A stretch of DNA of 64,000 bases. Source: Acinetobacter piscicola (GTDB lineage Bacteria; Pseudomonadota; Gammaproteobacteria; Pseudomonadales; Moraxellaceae). The position numbers and the translations under genes are program-made. Below, in pieces: positions 16,631 through 27,890 of this stretch (positions are counted from its first letter, which is position 1; each line of letters begins with the position of its first letter). The notes under the pieces are model-generated. The model was not told the origin of the DNA. It saw nothing but the letters and a program-made list of their open reading frames with translations, and made no database searches. The stretch spans positions 62,001 through 126,000 of the forward strand of contig NZ_NIFO01000006.1 in the NCBI RefSeq assembly GCF_002233755.1. Direction: 5' to 3'.

Positions 16631-18532
16631 TTATATGCTCAACTTATTCAAGTTACGTTTTTTGCCATAGATTAACTGGATAATTGCACGTGTTACTGTA
16701 ATTGAAGTAAACATCGAACAAACAATACCAATCATCAATGTGACAGCAAAGCCTTTGATTGGGCCAGTACCAATAGCAAACAAGATAAACGCAACCAAGA
16801 AAGTGGTTAAGTTTGAGTCGAGAATGGTGTTATATGCTCGATCATAACCCGCAATAATGGCTTGTTTAGGCGAAGCGCCCCAACGCATTTCTTCTCGTAT
16901 TCGCTCACAAATTAGTACGTTGGCATCGACAGCCATACCAATGGTAATAACGATACCTGCAATACCTGGAAGGGTGAGGGATGCGCCAATCCACGACATG
17001 ATGGTCAGTAACATTGCTAAGTTTACCACGAGTGCAAAATCTGCAATTAAACCGAATAGGCGGAAGAAAATAACCATCCACAATGCGACAAGGAGGAAAC
17101 CTACAACTGTAGAGGTCACACCTTTATCGATGTTTTCTTGACCTAAGCTAGGCCCAACGACACGTTCTTCTACAAAGTACATCGGCGCAGCCAATGCACC
17201 TGCACGTAGCATCAATGCAAGTTCTGCTGATTCTTGTGGCGAATCTAAGCCTGTAATACGGAATGAAGAACCCAATACAGCTTGAATAGTCGCAGCGTTG
17301 ATCACTACAGATTCAGTATAAGGGGTACGAACTTCAGTCATTGTACCTGTTACAGGATCTGCAACAGAAGTAATTTTCTGTTTATTTTCAATAAACAGTA
17401 CTGCCATACGTTTACCGACAGCATTACGTGTTGCGTCAGATAATAACTTACCACCCGCGGTGTCTAGAGTAATGTTTACTTCAGAGCCACCAGTATCTTG
17501 GCTAAAACCACTTGATGCATTTTGAACACGTTCACCCGTTAAGATGCGGTTACGATTCAATAAAAGCTCTTTACCACTGTCCAAAGACTCATAAGCAAAA
17601 ACTTCAGTCCCTGGTGGTAATGGTTGACCATTATATTTACCCGTAAAGCGGTCAATATATTGATCATTTAAATCAGAAACCAAACGGAATTCTAAGTTCG
17701 CCGTACGACCTAAGACGCGTTTCGCTTCAGCAGTATCTTGCACACCTGGAAGTTCAACCACAATACGGTTGCTACCTTGGCTTTGTACCAATGCCTCAGC
17801 GACACCAAGTTCGTTAATACGATTACGTAAAGTCGTTAAGTTTTGGTTCAATGCATAAGATTGGATTTCTTGCTTAGTTGTATCGTTATAGGTCAGTTTT
17901 AGCGTAGAACCCGAGTCTGTTGCTAAAGCTTGTTGGTTATATTTATTACCTTCACGACGTAAAAAGTCCATGACAGTAGCACGGTCATCATTATTAGCAA
18001 ACTGAATCGTAATCGTGTTGTTATTTAAAGTTAAGCTGTTGAACTTGACTTTATTTTCGCGGAATTCACGACGCAAATCAGATGCAGATGTTTCCATACG
18101 CTGTGCAATGGCTTTATCCATATCTACTTCAAGTAGAAAATGAACGCCACCACGCAAGTCCAAACCAAGCTTCATTGGTTTAGCACCAATTTTCTGCAAC
18201 CACTCAGGTGTGGTTGGTGCAAGGTTTAATGCAACAGTATAGTTTTCACCTAAGCCTTTGCTCAATGCATCTTTTGCTTTCAACTGTGCTTCAGATGTAC
18301 TTAAGCGTAGAAGAGCAGCGTTATTGGTGAAAGTATTATCATGACTGTTAATATTTTCGCTTTTTAAAATTTGCTCTGCTTTTTGTATCACTGTCTGATC
18401 AATTGTGGTACCAGCCTTGGCGCCAGAAATTTGAACAGCAGGTTCATCAGGATACAGACTTGGCAGTGCGTATAATGTACTGATCACAAGTACAACTAGG
18501 ATCAATATATATTTCCATGCAGGGTAACGCAT
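16631..18532 (-). CDS. secD: Protein translocase subunit SecD
   Basis: SecD of about 633 residues. It has an N-terminal helix (PAWKYILILVVLVISTLYALP), then LGLDLRGGVHFLLEVDMD, the large periplasmic P1 domain, and the C-terminal six-helix bundle with GMAVDANVLICERIREE. The open frame extends 13 codons further up to a GTG at 18571, but ATG at 18532 gives the normal SecD N-terminus (MRYPAWKY) and has an A/G-rich stretch upstream, so it is used here. It forms a complex with SecF and YajC; the order yajC-secD-secF is the classical one. Confidence 0.97.
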   Translation of the reverse strand: MRYPAWKYILILVVLVISTLYALPSLYPDEPAVQISGAKAGTTIDQTVIQKAEQILKSENINSHDNTFTNNAALLRLSTSEAQLKAKDALSKGLGENYTVALNLAPTTPEWLQKIGAKPMKLGLDLRGGVHFLLEVDMDKAIAQRMETSASDLRREFRENKVKFNSLTLNNNTITIQFANNDDRATVMDFLRREGNKYNQQALATDSGSTLKLTYNDTTKQEIQSYALNQNLTTLRNRINELGVAEALVQSQGSNRIVVELPGVQDTAEAKRVLGRTANLEFRLVSDLNDQYIDRFTGKYNGQPLPPGTEVFAYESLDSGKELLLNRNRILTGERVQNASSGFSQDTGGSEVNITLDTAGGKLLSDATRNAVGKRMAVLFIENKQKITSVADPVTGTMTEVRTPYTESVVINAATIQAVLGSSFRITGLDSPQESAELALMLRAGALAAPMYFVEERVVGPSLGQENIDKGVTSTVVGFLLVALWMVIFFRLFGLIADFALVVNLAMLLTIMSWIGASLTLPGIAGIVITIGMAVDANVLICERIREEMRWGASPKQAIIAGYDRAYNTILDSNLTTFLVAFILFAIGTGPIKGFAVTLMIGIVCSMFTSITVTRAIIQLIYGKKRNLNKLSI

Positions 18533-18584
18533 TCGTTTTCTTCTTAAAATGAAAAAGTCGTGCTCATGCACGACCGTTTTATGA

Positions 18585-18914
18585 TTAAAGGTTATTTAAT
18601 GTGCCTTCAGGAAGTACTGAAATAACACTTGCACGTTGTACTTTTACTTCATTTCCTTTGCTTAATTCAACAACTGCAAAGTCACCATCAATTTTCATGA
18701 TGCGACCCATTAAGCCGCCAGCAAATACAACTTCACTGCCTACACCTAAACTTTCGATTAAAGTACGGTGTTCTTTTGCACGTTTTGCTTGAGGGCGCCA
18801 AATGAGGAAATAGAAAATTGCAACGAATACAGCAATCATCAATAAGTTTGCCATCATACCTGGCCCTTGAGCGGGAGCTGCTGCAGCGTGAGCAGAAGAA
18901 ATAAATAAGCTCAT
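18585..18914 (-). CDS. yajC: Preprotein translocase subunit YajC
   Basis: A 109-residue protein with one membrane helix (LLMIAVFVAIFYFLIWRPQAKR) and a short cytoplasmic domain with LGVGSEVVFAGGLMGRI, the standard YajC architecture. It lies between tgt and secD, the conserved order in gammaproteobacteria, and is a SecDF partner. Confidence 0.96.
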   Translation of the reverse strand: MSLFISSAHAAAAPAQGPGMMANLLMIAVFVAIFYFLIWRPQAKRAKEHRTLIESLGVGSEVVFAGGLMGRIMKIDGDFAVVELSKGNEVKVQRASVISVLPEGTLNNL

Positions 18915-19047
18915 TTCAGTTTCCTAAAGTTAAAAAATTTTGTCATTTTCATGACTTTTAAATTGACTTGTTCAGCAATTTACCTTGTCTTGGAGTTCAG
19001 CGCAAATACTGTTGAATGAATCTTCAATGCAGATTTATATTGGGGCA

Positions 19048-20485
<1,438 letters not shown>

Positions 20486-20902
20486 CTATTTTTTAGAGAA
20501 GCGTCCAATCACAATAAAACCAACAACCAATAAAATCATGATGAAAATTCCATAATGATTCCAAAAGTTACGTTGCATTTTATTTTCTTGATATTCAGGA
20601 TTTGTACTTAGTGAGGTCACAACATCTGAAGGCAACTCGTAAAAAGTATCAGGTTCTGCATCGGTCATTCCGACGAGTGTACAATCCCAAGTTTTGACAT
20701 CTGCCCATAAAACACCAAAGTGGCTACATTTATATCCAACATTCAAGTCTTTAAGTTCTTCATATTGGCTTAAAACTTGTTGTGGAAATGCCCCCACTTT
20801 AAACATCTCATCCCCAGTATTAAACACCAGTAAACCTTTGGCTTGAGCTGGCGCTTGCCATAGGAAGCATAGGCATAACATCATAAGTAGTTTTTTTAAC
20901 AT
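20486..20902 (-). CDS. Hypothetical exported protein with a C-terminal membrane anchor
   Basis: A 138-residue protein not recognised as a named family. It has a signal peptide (LLMMLCLCFLWQAPAQAKG) with cleavage after the second Ala-x-Ala, a periplasmic domain of about 85 residues with two Cys (YKCSHFG and TWDCTLVG) that could form a disulfide, and a C-terminal helix (YGIFIMILLVVGFIVIGRF) ending in Lys-Lys, which would anchor it in the inner membrane. It stands alone on its strand. Confidence 0.7.
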   Translation of the reverse strand: MLKKLLMMLCLCFLWQAPAQAKGLLVFNTGDEMFKVGAFPQQVLSQYEELKDLNVGYKCSHFGVLWADVKTWDCTLVGMTDAEPDTFYELPSDVVTSLSTNPEYQENKMQRNFWNHYGIFIMILLVVGFIVIGRFSKK

Positions 20903-20998
20903 CGAATATTCTCCAATCTTTAGATTGTTTTGTTGTAAAGAAATCAGTTGTTTTTTTAGTCAATGGAAAAATATCAGAAAAAATCGAGATGTCATTTT

Positions 20999-21826
20999 TT
21001 ATATTTTATAAAAATAATGAATTCTTTCAATGATGTCTTCCTTACTTAGTGCAAAGTCATGGTTATCTATCGTTGAAATATGTCGAACTAAATTTTGAAT
21101 ATGAAGATTTGCTTCATTAAATTCATGTTCAAATGTGAGTAAATAGGCTTGATGCGCGACAAATAATGAATCGAATGGTTCAACCATTTCTACGATTTGC
21201 GCTAAATCGATGAGTAGATCTTTATCTGCTTGATTGAGTTTAATTGGTCGTTGATCTTTGGCTTTAGATTGAATTTTAAAATCTGCAATAAATTCAAATA
21301 ATAATGATGATGGAGGATTCAGCTCTTGAGCAGTTTCTAGAATTGTATTTTGTTGATTTTTTACATTTATTAAGAAGATAATCTGAGAACGATCTAGATT
21401 ATAAATTTTAGTCACATACCCAATGGCTTTGGTAAATATGTCTAAATAAAAATTGAGCTTTTCTTGGTGATCTTGTTGTGGGTAAATATCTTGAAATATA
21501 AGGGAGATAACAGAATCCTGTTCTGAAAAATGACGATCTTTATTGAGAATCTGTTTATTTTCTTCACTTATTTTATTGCGATACTTCCATTTGCTTAGAT
21601 TCCACTTGTCTTGTTCAAGTAAATATTGATGTTTATCTTCAACATCACTAAAAATGGAAGCTTCTGTAGAGACTAAAAAATTTTGTAGAGTCGAGTTTTC
21701 ATCCACTTCGATGACAAAAGCATAAAGTGCATGTTTTTTATAACGATAATAGAATTGCTGAAAGGCATCAATAATCAATGTTTTAAGCAGGACTTGCTGT
21801 TTTTCTACTTGGTTAGGCATTGCCAT
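20999..21826 (-). CDS. DUF4303-like cytoplasmic protein
   Basis: A 275-residue soluble protein without signal peptide or membrane segment. The N-terminal part (LIIDAFQQFYYRYKKH, then ALYAFVIEVDE, later STEASIFSD) resembles DUF4303, a family of unknown function sometimes linked to SMI1/KNR4-type immunity proteins. Two possible start codons lie two residues apart (MAM). No partner toxin gene is seen next to it, so an immunity role is not supported here. Confidence 0.6.
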   Translation of the reverse strand: MAMPNQVEKQQVLLKTLIIDAFQQFYYRYKKHALYAFVIEVDENSTLQNFLVSTEASIFSDVEDKHQYLLEQDKWNLSKWKYRNKISEENKQILNKDRHFSEQDSVISLIFQDIYPQQDHQEKLNFYLDIFTKAIGYVTKIYNLDRSQIIFLINVKNQQNTILETAQELNPPSSLLFEFIADFKIQSKAKDQRPIKLNQADKDLLIDLAQIVEMVEPFDSLFVAHQAYLLTFEHEFNEANLHIQNLVRHISTIDNHDFALSKEDIIERIHYFYKI

Positions 21827-22313
21827 CTCTACATGATTTAAACATTTTCATTTTTCTAAAATAAGATCAAATTTTTTATTGACCCTCAGTCTGTTGCACC
21901 AGCTTTTAAGAAATAGAAGCAATGGAAAAGTATGTAAATAAATGACTTTTGTCTTGCTTATCCTTCTTTTGAAAATAGCTACGCTATCCATTCATTTGTA
22001 TTCATTGCACTTATAATCAATATAAATTTCAGGTCATTGCTATAATCAAAGGGCTTAGATCACAAGCCATATTGCTTTAAGATTGTTTTGGTCGAAATTT
22101 AAAAACAGGCAAATGCCAAAACAATTAAAGTGAATAATTGTGATTTGGTATGCATTTTATATTAAATTTGTTAAATAAAAAACACTATTATCGGCTATTT
22201 ATTCAGTTTTTCTTTAAAATTATATGGAATAAATCGTGTTAAACATTCTGTTCCGCCATTTATATTTGCACAGAACAGATATTTCTAGAATGGATTTTGA
22301 AGGCAAGGAAGGC
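21827..22313. other. AT-rich intergenic stretch between the DUF4303 gene and the lemA-like gene
   Basis: Nearly 490 bp with no reading frame that looks coding. It would contain the promoter of the DUF4303 gene and the downstream region of the LemA gene. No T-run hairpin or repeat stood out. Confidence 0.5.
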
Positions 22314-22880
22314 TTAGAAATTTGGTTTATAATCAAAATTTTGTGTAACAACATGATCAGAGAAAGGGCGAATTGATTTCTTTGCTAATGTGATGGTATT
22401 GATCATATTGTTCGGAAAAACTTCAATTGTGTTATTAAACTCTTCAACATTACGGTTAAAAATCGTGATTGCTGCGCCCACATTTTCGTTTTGTTCCTGA
22501 ATATCATCCATCATTTTGGCATACAACGTATCTGCTTTAAGTTCAGGATAGTTTTCAACCACAACATTCAAACTTTTCATCAAATCTTGGTTTAATTTTT
22601 CAATGTGTTGAAGTTGAGAAACATCCGTATTATTCAGGTTTAAATTTAAAATCTGTTGGCGTAATTCTGTTACTTTTTCTAATGTTGATTTTTCAAATTG
22701 AGTATATTGCGCTAAGGTTTGTTCTAAGCTTTCTAAAGTCTTTACCTTTTGACGTTCAAAATTGGCAACCTCTGCCCATGCACGCTTAGTCGCATTGAAA
22801 TAACGCACGATATTATTTCGGATCAGAACTCCCCAAACCATGAGAATGATAAAAATCCCAATAAATATGATTAACCCCAT
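22314..22880 (-). CDS. LemA family membrane protein
   Basis: A 188-residue protein with one N-terminal helix (LIIFIGIFIILMVWGVLI) followed by helical, coiled-coil-prone sequence. NNIVRYFNATKRAWAEVANFERQKVKTL is a divergent form of the LemA signature (YN-x-LV...AWS-x-IDV-x-LK-R). LemA proteins are anchored in the cytoplasmic membrane with the helical domain outside; their job is poorly known. It lies 19 bp downstream of a two-helix membrane protein, forming a two-gene unit. Confidence 0.8.
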   Translation of the reverse strand: MGLIIFIGIFIILMVWGVLIRNNIVRYFNATKRAWAEVANFERQKVKTLESLEQTLAQYTQFEKSTLEKVTELRQQILNLNLNNTDVSQLQHIEKLNQDLMKSLNVVVENYPELKADTLYAKMMDDIQEQNENVGAAITIFNRNVEEFNNTIEVFPNNMINTITLAKKSIRPFSDHVVTQNFDYKPNF

Positions 22881-22899
22881 TTTGATTATTCCTTATAAA

Positions 22900-23925
22900 T
22901 TATGAAATTAAGTTTAACATGCATCGTTTGAATTTTTCATATTCAGGCATGGTTAATGTTCTTAAATGTCCCCTCAAAAGCGAAATATCATTTAAATTTT
23001 GTTTCTTACGTGAAATATTAAAGAGGTTCTGATCTCCCATATAACACAACATATTTTCCTCAAAATGATAAACAATATCGCCTGAATAATGTTGAAAAAA
23101 ATCACTTAATTTTAGTGTAATACTTGGACTGATTGTTCGTGCAAGTTGATGTTGATTTAAACCAAAAATGTGTAACTTTTGATTCACTAAAATATCACTG
23201 GTTTTCCAAACTTGAGTATAAGGTGCAATAAATTCATCATGTTGATTGCTGGCAGCAAATCCGAGCGCAGGCATCTGAAATACAAAAGCACCCCATTGGT
23301 TTTTATGTATTTCCTTAATTTTTTGTTTTTCACCTTGACGATTTGGAAGCGAATACTCATCCACATAGTGATAATGAAAAAGCATAATATGATGCTCTTG
23401 TTCGCCATCAAACCATGTCGTCGAAGCAAACTGTTCTATTTCATTCGACAGATTGCCTTGAGAGAAGAATGGAAAATTTTGTTTAAGCTTACTCATCATC
23501 AATAAGGTATTGGTTGTTGTTGGAATATGCTTAGGTGCTTTGTTGTAATGTAAGTCGTAACGTAGCAACATGATACGTTGTTCTAGAAAATAGATGACAT
23601 CATCAATTGGATCGCGTTCTTCATAAATTAAATAAGCCAAAAAACAACACAATACAGCGGCCAATAAACTCAGTGGATAGGGAATGTATTGATGGATCAG
23701 CAACCCAAATAAGGCTGTGAATACACCACAAATAAACAAAAATCGAGGAATGAGATTGTGAAAATACAATTCTTTATTTTCCCCCCACGGATGTAATCCA
23801 TCCAAAATATCTTGAGCGGATTGAGCCTTTTGACCAATTTCCCAAAGACGAGCAATATTTCGCATCACATGCTGATTTTTCTTAGTTCGAATGTGAAGCA
23901 GTCGTTCAACAGTTTCTATAGGCAT
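22900..23925 (-). CDS. Two-helix membrane protein paired with LemA, unknown function
   Basis: A 341-residue protein. An N-terminal cytoplasmic region of about 60 residues is followed by two close helices (LIPRFLFICGVFTALFGLLI and PLSLLAAVLCCFLAYLIY) and a soluble domain of about 240 residues. The topology resembles proteins often paired with LemA, and the C-terminal domain could correspond to such a partner, but no signature residue was recognised. It is the upstream gene of the pair with the LemA gene (19-bp gap). Function unknown. Confidence 0.65.
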   Translation of the reverse strand: MPIETVERLLHIRTKKNQHVMRNIARLWEIGQKAQSAQDILDGLHPWGENKELYFHNLIPRFLFICGVFTALFGLLIHQYIPYPLSLLAAVLCCFLAYLIYEERDPIDDVIYFLEQRIMLLRYDLHYNKAPKHIPTTTNTLLMMSKLKQNFPFFSQGNLSNEIEQFASTTWFDGEQEHHIMLFHYHYVDEYSLPNRQGEKQKIKEIHKNQWGAFVFQMPALGFAASNQHDEFIAPYTQVWKTSDILVNQKLHIFGLNQHQLARTISPSITLKLSDFFQHYSGDIVYHFEENMLCYMGDQNLFNISRKKQNLNDISLLRGHLRTLTMPEYEKFKRCMLNLIS

Positions 23926-24122
23926 ATAAGAGTCTAAAAGGGCTTATTTTAATCGTGGAGATTAGCATTGAGGTGTGATTCGGACATTCAAGATAACTAA
24001 AAATAAATGATTTTAATATGTTCTAGTTAAATGATTATGCAATAAATTTAATCAGAAAAGAATCTAATTGTGCATTGTCGAAAGGGACGCTTTTGTGATG
24101 CGTTATCGCTTTGTAACTTTTA

Positions 24123-24156
24123 AGATAAGGCGCAATATGTATATAACGCCTTATCT
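24123..24156 (-). terminator. Possible weak terminator after queA
   Basis: A perfect 10-bp stem (AGATAAGGCG / CGCCTTATCT) around a 14-base AT loop lies 16 bp past the queA stop. On the minus strand it is followed only by TTAAAAG rather than a T-run, so its activity as an intrinsic terminator is uncertain. Confidence 0.4.
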
Positions 24157-24171
24157 CATACCAATCTGGAT

Positions 24172-25206
24172 TTAGTTGGCATTCTCAATCAACATGGCGT
24201 CACCATAGCTGAAGAAGCGATATTGACTGTCTACAGCATGTTTATAGGCATTTAAAATATAGTCACTTTTGGAAAGTGCCGAAACTAACATTAACAATGT
24301 TGATTCAGGTAAATGGAAGTTGGTAATCAAACGATCCACAACACAAAATTGATAACCTGGATAAATAAAGATTTGAGTATCTCCAGTCCACGCCCCAATT
24401 TTACCACCACAAGCTTGTGCTGCACTTTCTAAAGCACGTGTTGCTGTAGTACCAACAGCGATGACTTTATTGCCTCGTGCTTTGGTTTCTTGAATGAGTT
24501 TGACGGTTTCTTCAGGTACGTCACACCATTCACTATGCATGATGTGATTTTCAATATTGTCTGTGCGTACAGGTAGAAACGTACCTGCACCGACATGTAA
24601 GGTCACAAAAGCTTTTTGAATATTCTTTTGTTCTAGCTTTTCTAGTAAAGCTTCATCGAAATGTAAGCTGGCAGTAGGCGCTGCAACGCTCGCCAATTTA
24701 TTTGGATCATTAAATACCGTTTGATAGCGTTTAGTATCAATATCTTCTGCTTCACGATTAAAGTAGGGTGGAATAGGAAGCTGACCGTACAAATCCAAAA
24801 CTTTTAAAATCGGTTGTGAAAATTCAACAATATATAAATTTTCATGGCGACCTGTGACGGTCACTTTAACTTCATCAGGCCCAATAAAAAGCTCTGCACC
24901 TGCTTTAGGAGAGTTACTGGCTTTAATATGACAATGCGCAATCGTCTGGTCGAAAATACGTTCAACTAAAACTTCAATTGCACCACCTGAAGCACGTTTA
25001 CCTTTGAGTCGAGCTTTCATGACTTTGGTATCATTTAAAATGATTAAGTCACCGTCATTAAATAAGTCGAGAATGTCGGTAAACTGGTGATCTTGGTAAG
25101 AGCCATCAGCATTTAAATGTAATAGGCGAGATGCACTACGCGTTTCTAGCGGGTAACGAGCAATCAGTTCGTCAGGGAGATCAAATTTAAAATCAGAGAG
25201 TTGCAT
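24172..25206 (-). CDS. queA: S-adenosylmethionine:tRNA ribosyltransferase-isomerase
   Basis: QueA, about 344 residues, transfers and isomerises the ribose of SAM onto preQ1-tRNA to give epoxyqueuosine. Characteristic stretches are [50 protein letters not shown] and [21 protein letters not shown]. The frame extends seven codons further to 25227, but QueA proteins begin at MQLSDF-like sequence, so ATG 25206 is used. With tgt on the same strand, two steps of queuosine synthesis are present, separated by unrelated genes. Confidence 0.96.
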   Translation of the reverse strand: MQLSDFKFDLPDELIARYPLETRSASRLLHLNADGSYQDHQFTDILDLFNDGDLIILNDTKVMKARLKGKRASGGAIEVLVERIFDQTIAHCHIKASNSPKAGAELFIGPDEVKVTVTGRHENLYIVEFSQPILKVLDLYGQLPIPPYFNREAEDIDTKRYQTVFNDPNKLASVAAPTASLHFDEALLEKLEQKNIQKAFVTLHVGAGTFLPVRTDNIENHIMHSEWCDVPEETVKLIQETKARGNKVIAVGTTATRALESAAQACGGKIGAWTGDTQIFIYPGYQFCVVDRLITNFHLPESTLLMLVSALSKSDYILNAYKHAVDSQYRFFSYGDAMLIENAN

Positions 25207-25346
25207 CATGGAGAGAATATTTGGCATTTAAAAATTAAAAACTTTGGCTAGTATAGTCTTTTTTCAAATTAATGGCTGAAATTGATGCTTTATAATCCAA
25301 AAAAACGCGATATGATTTAAAATTAATCAAATATAATAACTTGTCG

Positions 25347-25374
25347 TTGACAAGAAAGTTAAACGCGTTATTAT
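25347..25374 (+). promoter_or_regulatory. Sigma-70 type promoter of tRNA-Leu
   Basis: TTGACA at 25347-25352, a 16-bp spacer and TATTAT at 25369-25374 (or ATTATA one base later with a 17-bp spacer) give a near-consensus promoter. The tRNA begins 15 bp after the -10 hexamer. A GC-containing stretch lies between the -10 and the gene. Confidence 0.75.
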
Positions 25375-25389
25375 ACGCACACAACCTCT

Positions 25390-25476
25390 CCCGAGGTGGT
25401 GAAATTGGTAGACGCGGTGGACTCAAAATCCACTGTCAGCGATGACGTGTCGGTTCGAGTCCGACCCTCGGGACCA
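25390..25476 (+). tRNA. tRNA-Leu (anticodon CAA)
   Basis: An 87-base type II tRNA. The acceptor stem CCCGAGG pairs with CCTCGGG, followed by discriminator A and an encoded CCA. The D-arm is TGGTGAAATTGGTAGACGC; the anticodon stem GTGGA/TCCAC encloses CTCAAAA, giving anticodon CAA (codon UUG). A long variable arm and the GGTTCGAGTCC T-arm follow. The long variable arm and A73 are the Leu identity features. Confidence 0.97.
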
Positions 25477-25489
25477 GATATCTGGAAAA

Positions 25490-25523
25490 GCCCTCAAGCA
25501 TATTTAGACTTGAGGGCTTTTTT
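25490..25523 (+). terminator. Intrinsic terminator of tRNA-Leu
   Basis: GCCCTCAAG at 25490-25498 pairs with CTTGAGGGC at 25509-25517 around a 10-base loop, directly followed by six T. It lies 14 bp after the CCA end. Confidence 0.92.
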
Positions 25524-25937
25524 ATTGCCTATAATTAATGATTTAGACTAACCTCTACTTTGCATCATTGAGATTTCATTAACCACATTTCAGGTGGTTA
25601 CTTCGTAAAATAAGTACCCGAATGAGTATTTGATTTTTGTTTGGGTACTCAGGTGTAACAGCATTTGAACTTTGGACGCACGACTGAGTTATTACCATGT
25701 AGCATCCAATGGCTTACTTTCATGCCTACCTCTACAACTCACACTTAGAGGCAAGTCCACAACTCAAAGCCTAAATTCAATCAGGAGGAAGGTTTTGTAC
25801 AGGGTATTCAGCAGGGGGTTGCAGCAGTCAGTTGAAATATTAAATTAGATTGATTGAACTAAATATCACTTAGGTATCTCCAAATATGATTTATTTTGAG
25901 TCATATTTGGAGACGATTACTAAAAGCCTATTAATCT
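25524..25937. other. Non-coding stretch with an inverted repeat, at the edge of the accessory block
   Basis: About 410 bp without a convincing gene. Near its right end, CTCCAAATATGA (25878-25889) and TCATATTTGGAG (25901-25912) form a perfect 12-bp stem with an 11-base loop. Neither strand has a T-run after it, so it is not a standard terminator. The rest is of unrecognised origin; a decayed mobile-element end is possible but unproven. Confidence 0.5.
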
Positions 25938-27890
25938 TTAACTAATTTTTTTTAAATTGTTTGTATACGCCAGAACAATCTGCTGTGAAATGTATGCCAA
26001 TTGGCAATTATCACTTTCATGATGGGCATGTGCGAATACATCTGAATGATAGTTTGAATTTGCAACTTTATACGTCGATGTAAGTGTTGTTGGTGTGGCT
26101 GTATGCTTATTTTTTACGGTAATCGGGAAGACTCTTCCTTCAAATATCGTACCCCAAACAGGAACATCTTTAAGTTTGATTGGGTCAACTTTATACGGGT
26201 CTTGTTCAAGAATCGTAAAGTTGGCAATTTTCCCAGATTGAATGCTTCCGAGTAAATCTTCTTTGCGCCAAGAATAAGCCGCTTCAATAGTAATGGCACG
26301 TAAAGCAGCGTCGACACTAATTCGCTGTTCTGGCGCAGCAACCCGGCCATTAACCGTTATACGGTTCACACCAGTCCATGCTAAATACAAAGGATCAGCA
26401 GGTGCTACTGGTAAGTCAGAATGGAAGGAAAGATGCGGTGTTTGTTTTAAAATGGAGGCACTACGCACCATTGTATCTGCACGTTTACGACCTAAACCCT
26501 CTACAAACTTATCTGCAAAACCGACAGGGTAGTAAGGGTTTACACTAAAGATGGCCCCATTTTTAGCTAACTCTACAATTTGTTCTTCTGTTGAATTGGC
26601 AAAATGTACGACGACAAAACGATGATCCATCTTCGGATTTTCTTGCATACGTTTCTTTAATGTTGCAAGTACAACATCAGTACCATGATCACCATTCACA
26701 TGGATATGTAATTGGTAGCCAGCATCCCAGAATAATTTAGCACGGCGCTCCAAGTCTTCAGGTTCAATCATCCATTCGCCATGATGACCATCGGTATACG
26801 GTTCTTTCATTTGCATAAATTGGGAGATAATCGCACCATCTGCAAAAAGTTTAATTTGTTTTGGGAAGAACATGATTTTTTTGCCTGAAGTCTCAGGGGC
26901 TTTCGCAATGGCAGCTTCGACCGCAGGTAATGCATTCTCTAGGCCGACTTTATTCACGATGGCACGGCCATCAGCCAAGAAAGTGGAATACATTGGGGTG
27001 TCATCAGCACCTAAAATCTGTTCATATAGTTTCCACATTTCAGGTGTAGCGATTGCCCCCGGCTCATTGTAGGCAGTAATACCATTGGCATGGGTATAGG
27101 CTATCATTTGTTTTAAACCGAAAGTCAGTCGTTTAGGTGTAGCCACTAAACCTAAAAACTTAGGCATGACTGCGGTTTCCATAAAACCCTGTTCCCAAAA
27201 ATGTCCAGCCGCATAGTCCATCATCTTGCTGGCAGGCCCCAGATTTGCAAAGTCTTCTTGCTTCAGATTCATTAACTTGAGTGCAGCTGTGTTCAAGTAC
27301 ACTTCATGGCAAGAACGCTGCCAAATTATAATCGGGCGTGTTGGGCTGATCTTATCCAATGTCGCTCGGTCAATCGGTCCGTGCCATAGTTTATGATATC
27401 CCCAACTGATCAATAGTTCATTTGGATCTTTTAAATTGGCGTCTGCTTGCTTAAGTTTAGCAAGGTATTCTTCGGAAGAGTGAGCTGCTTTGAATGTATG
27501 GTCGGGTAAATTCCAATCTTCAGTGGCAATTACTTCGGTTGCAAGCGTGAGCGCACCAAGGACAGGGTGTAAGTGTTGATCGATAAACCCCGGCATAATG
27601 ATTTTATCTTTAAATTGATCATTGATTTTAATTGATGACTTGCCAGCCTGTTTTTTAAGTTGAGCAACAGTTCCCACCCCAATAATTTTTTTACCTCTGA
27701 CTGAAACCGCGGTAGCCTCTTTTTGTGAGGATTCCATCGTAATGACTTTTTTCGCTGGGTAAATGATGATCTCTTCACCATTATTGGTAATTTCTGGACG
27801 AGGGTTGGCTGTAGTGTCCTGTGCATTTGTATAGCTAGATAAAGCTGACAATAGTAGAACGGATGATAGTGTTGTACGTGAGTTTTTCAT
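25938..27890 (-). CDS. Exported amidohydrolase, YtcJ-like (COG1574)
   Basis: A 650-residue metal-dependent hydrolase. A signal peptide (TTLSSVLLLSALSSYTNAQD) sends it to the periplasm. The amidohydrolase metal motif appears as PGFIDQHLHP, with later conserved His and Asp in IHVNGDHGTDV, HRFVVVHF and SFHSDLPVAP. The C-terminal strand domain has SGKIANFTILEQDPY, and a tail of some 40 residues with several His extends past it (AHAHHESDNCQ). The substrate cannot be predicted for this diverse family. It is transcribed alone, with about 650 bp of empty DNA upstream. Confidence 0.85.
   Translation of the reverse strand: MKNSRTTLSSVLLLSALSSYTNAQDTTANPRPEITNNGEEIIIYPAKKVITMESSQKEATAVSVRGKKIIGVGTVAQLKKQAGKSSIKINDQFKDKIIMPGFIDQHLHPVLGALTLATEVIATEDWNLPDHTFKAAHSSEEYLAKLKQADANLKDPNELLISWGYHKLWHGPIDRATLDKISPTRPIIIWQRSCHEVYLNTAALKLMNLKQEDFANLGPASKMMDYAAGHFWEQGFMETAVMPKFLGLVATPKRLTFGLKQMIAYTHANGITAYNEPGAIATPEMWKLYEQILGADDTPMYSTFLADGRAIVNKVGLENALPAVEAAIAKAPETSGKKIMFFPKQIKLFADGAIISQFMQMKEPYTDGHHGEWMIEPEDLERRAKLFWDAGYQLHIHVNGDHGTDVVLATLKKRMQENPKMDHRFVVVHFANSTEEQIVELAKNGAIFSVNPYYPVGFADKFVEGLGRKRADTMVRSASILKQTPHLSFHSDLPVAPADPLYLAWTGVNRITVNGRVAAPEQRISVDAALRAITIEAAYSWRKEDLLGSIQSGKIANFTILEQDPYKVDPIKLKDVPVWGTIFEGRVFPITVKNKHTATPTTLTSTYKVANSNYHSDVFAHAHHESDNCQLAYISQQIVLAYTNNLKKIS

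Noticed and set aside
21827..22313. Small RNA or riboswitch in the gap beside the lemA-like gene
   Set aside because: No conserved structure or T-run hairpin was visible.
25878..25912. Hairpin as an intrinsic terminator of the amidohydrolase gene
   Set aside because: No T-run follows the stem on either strand.
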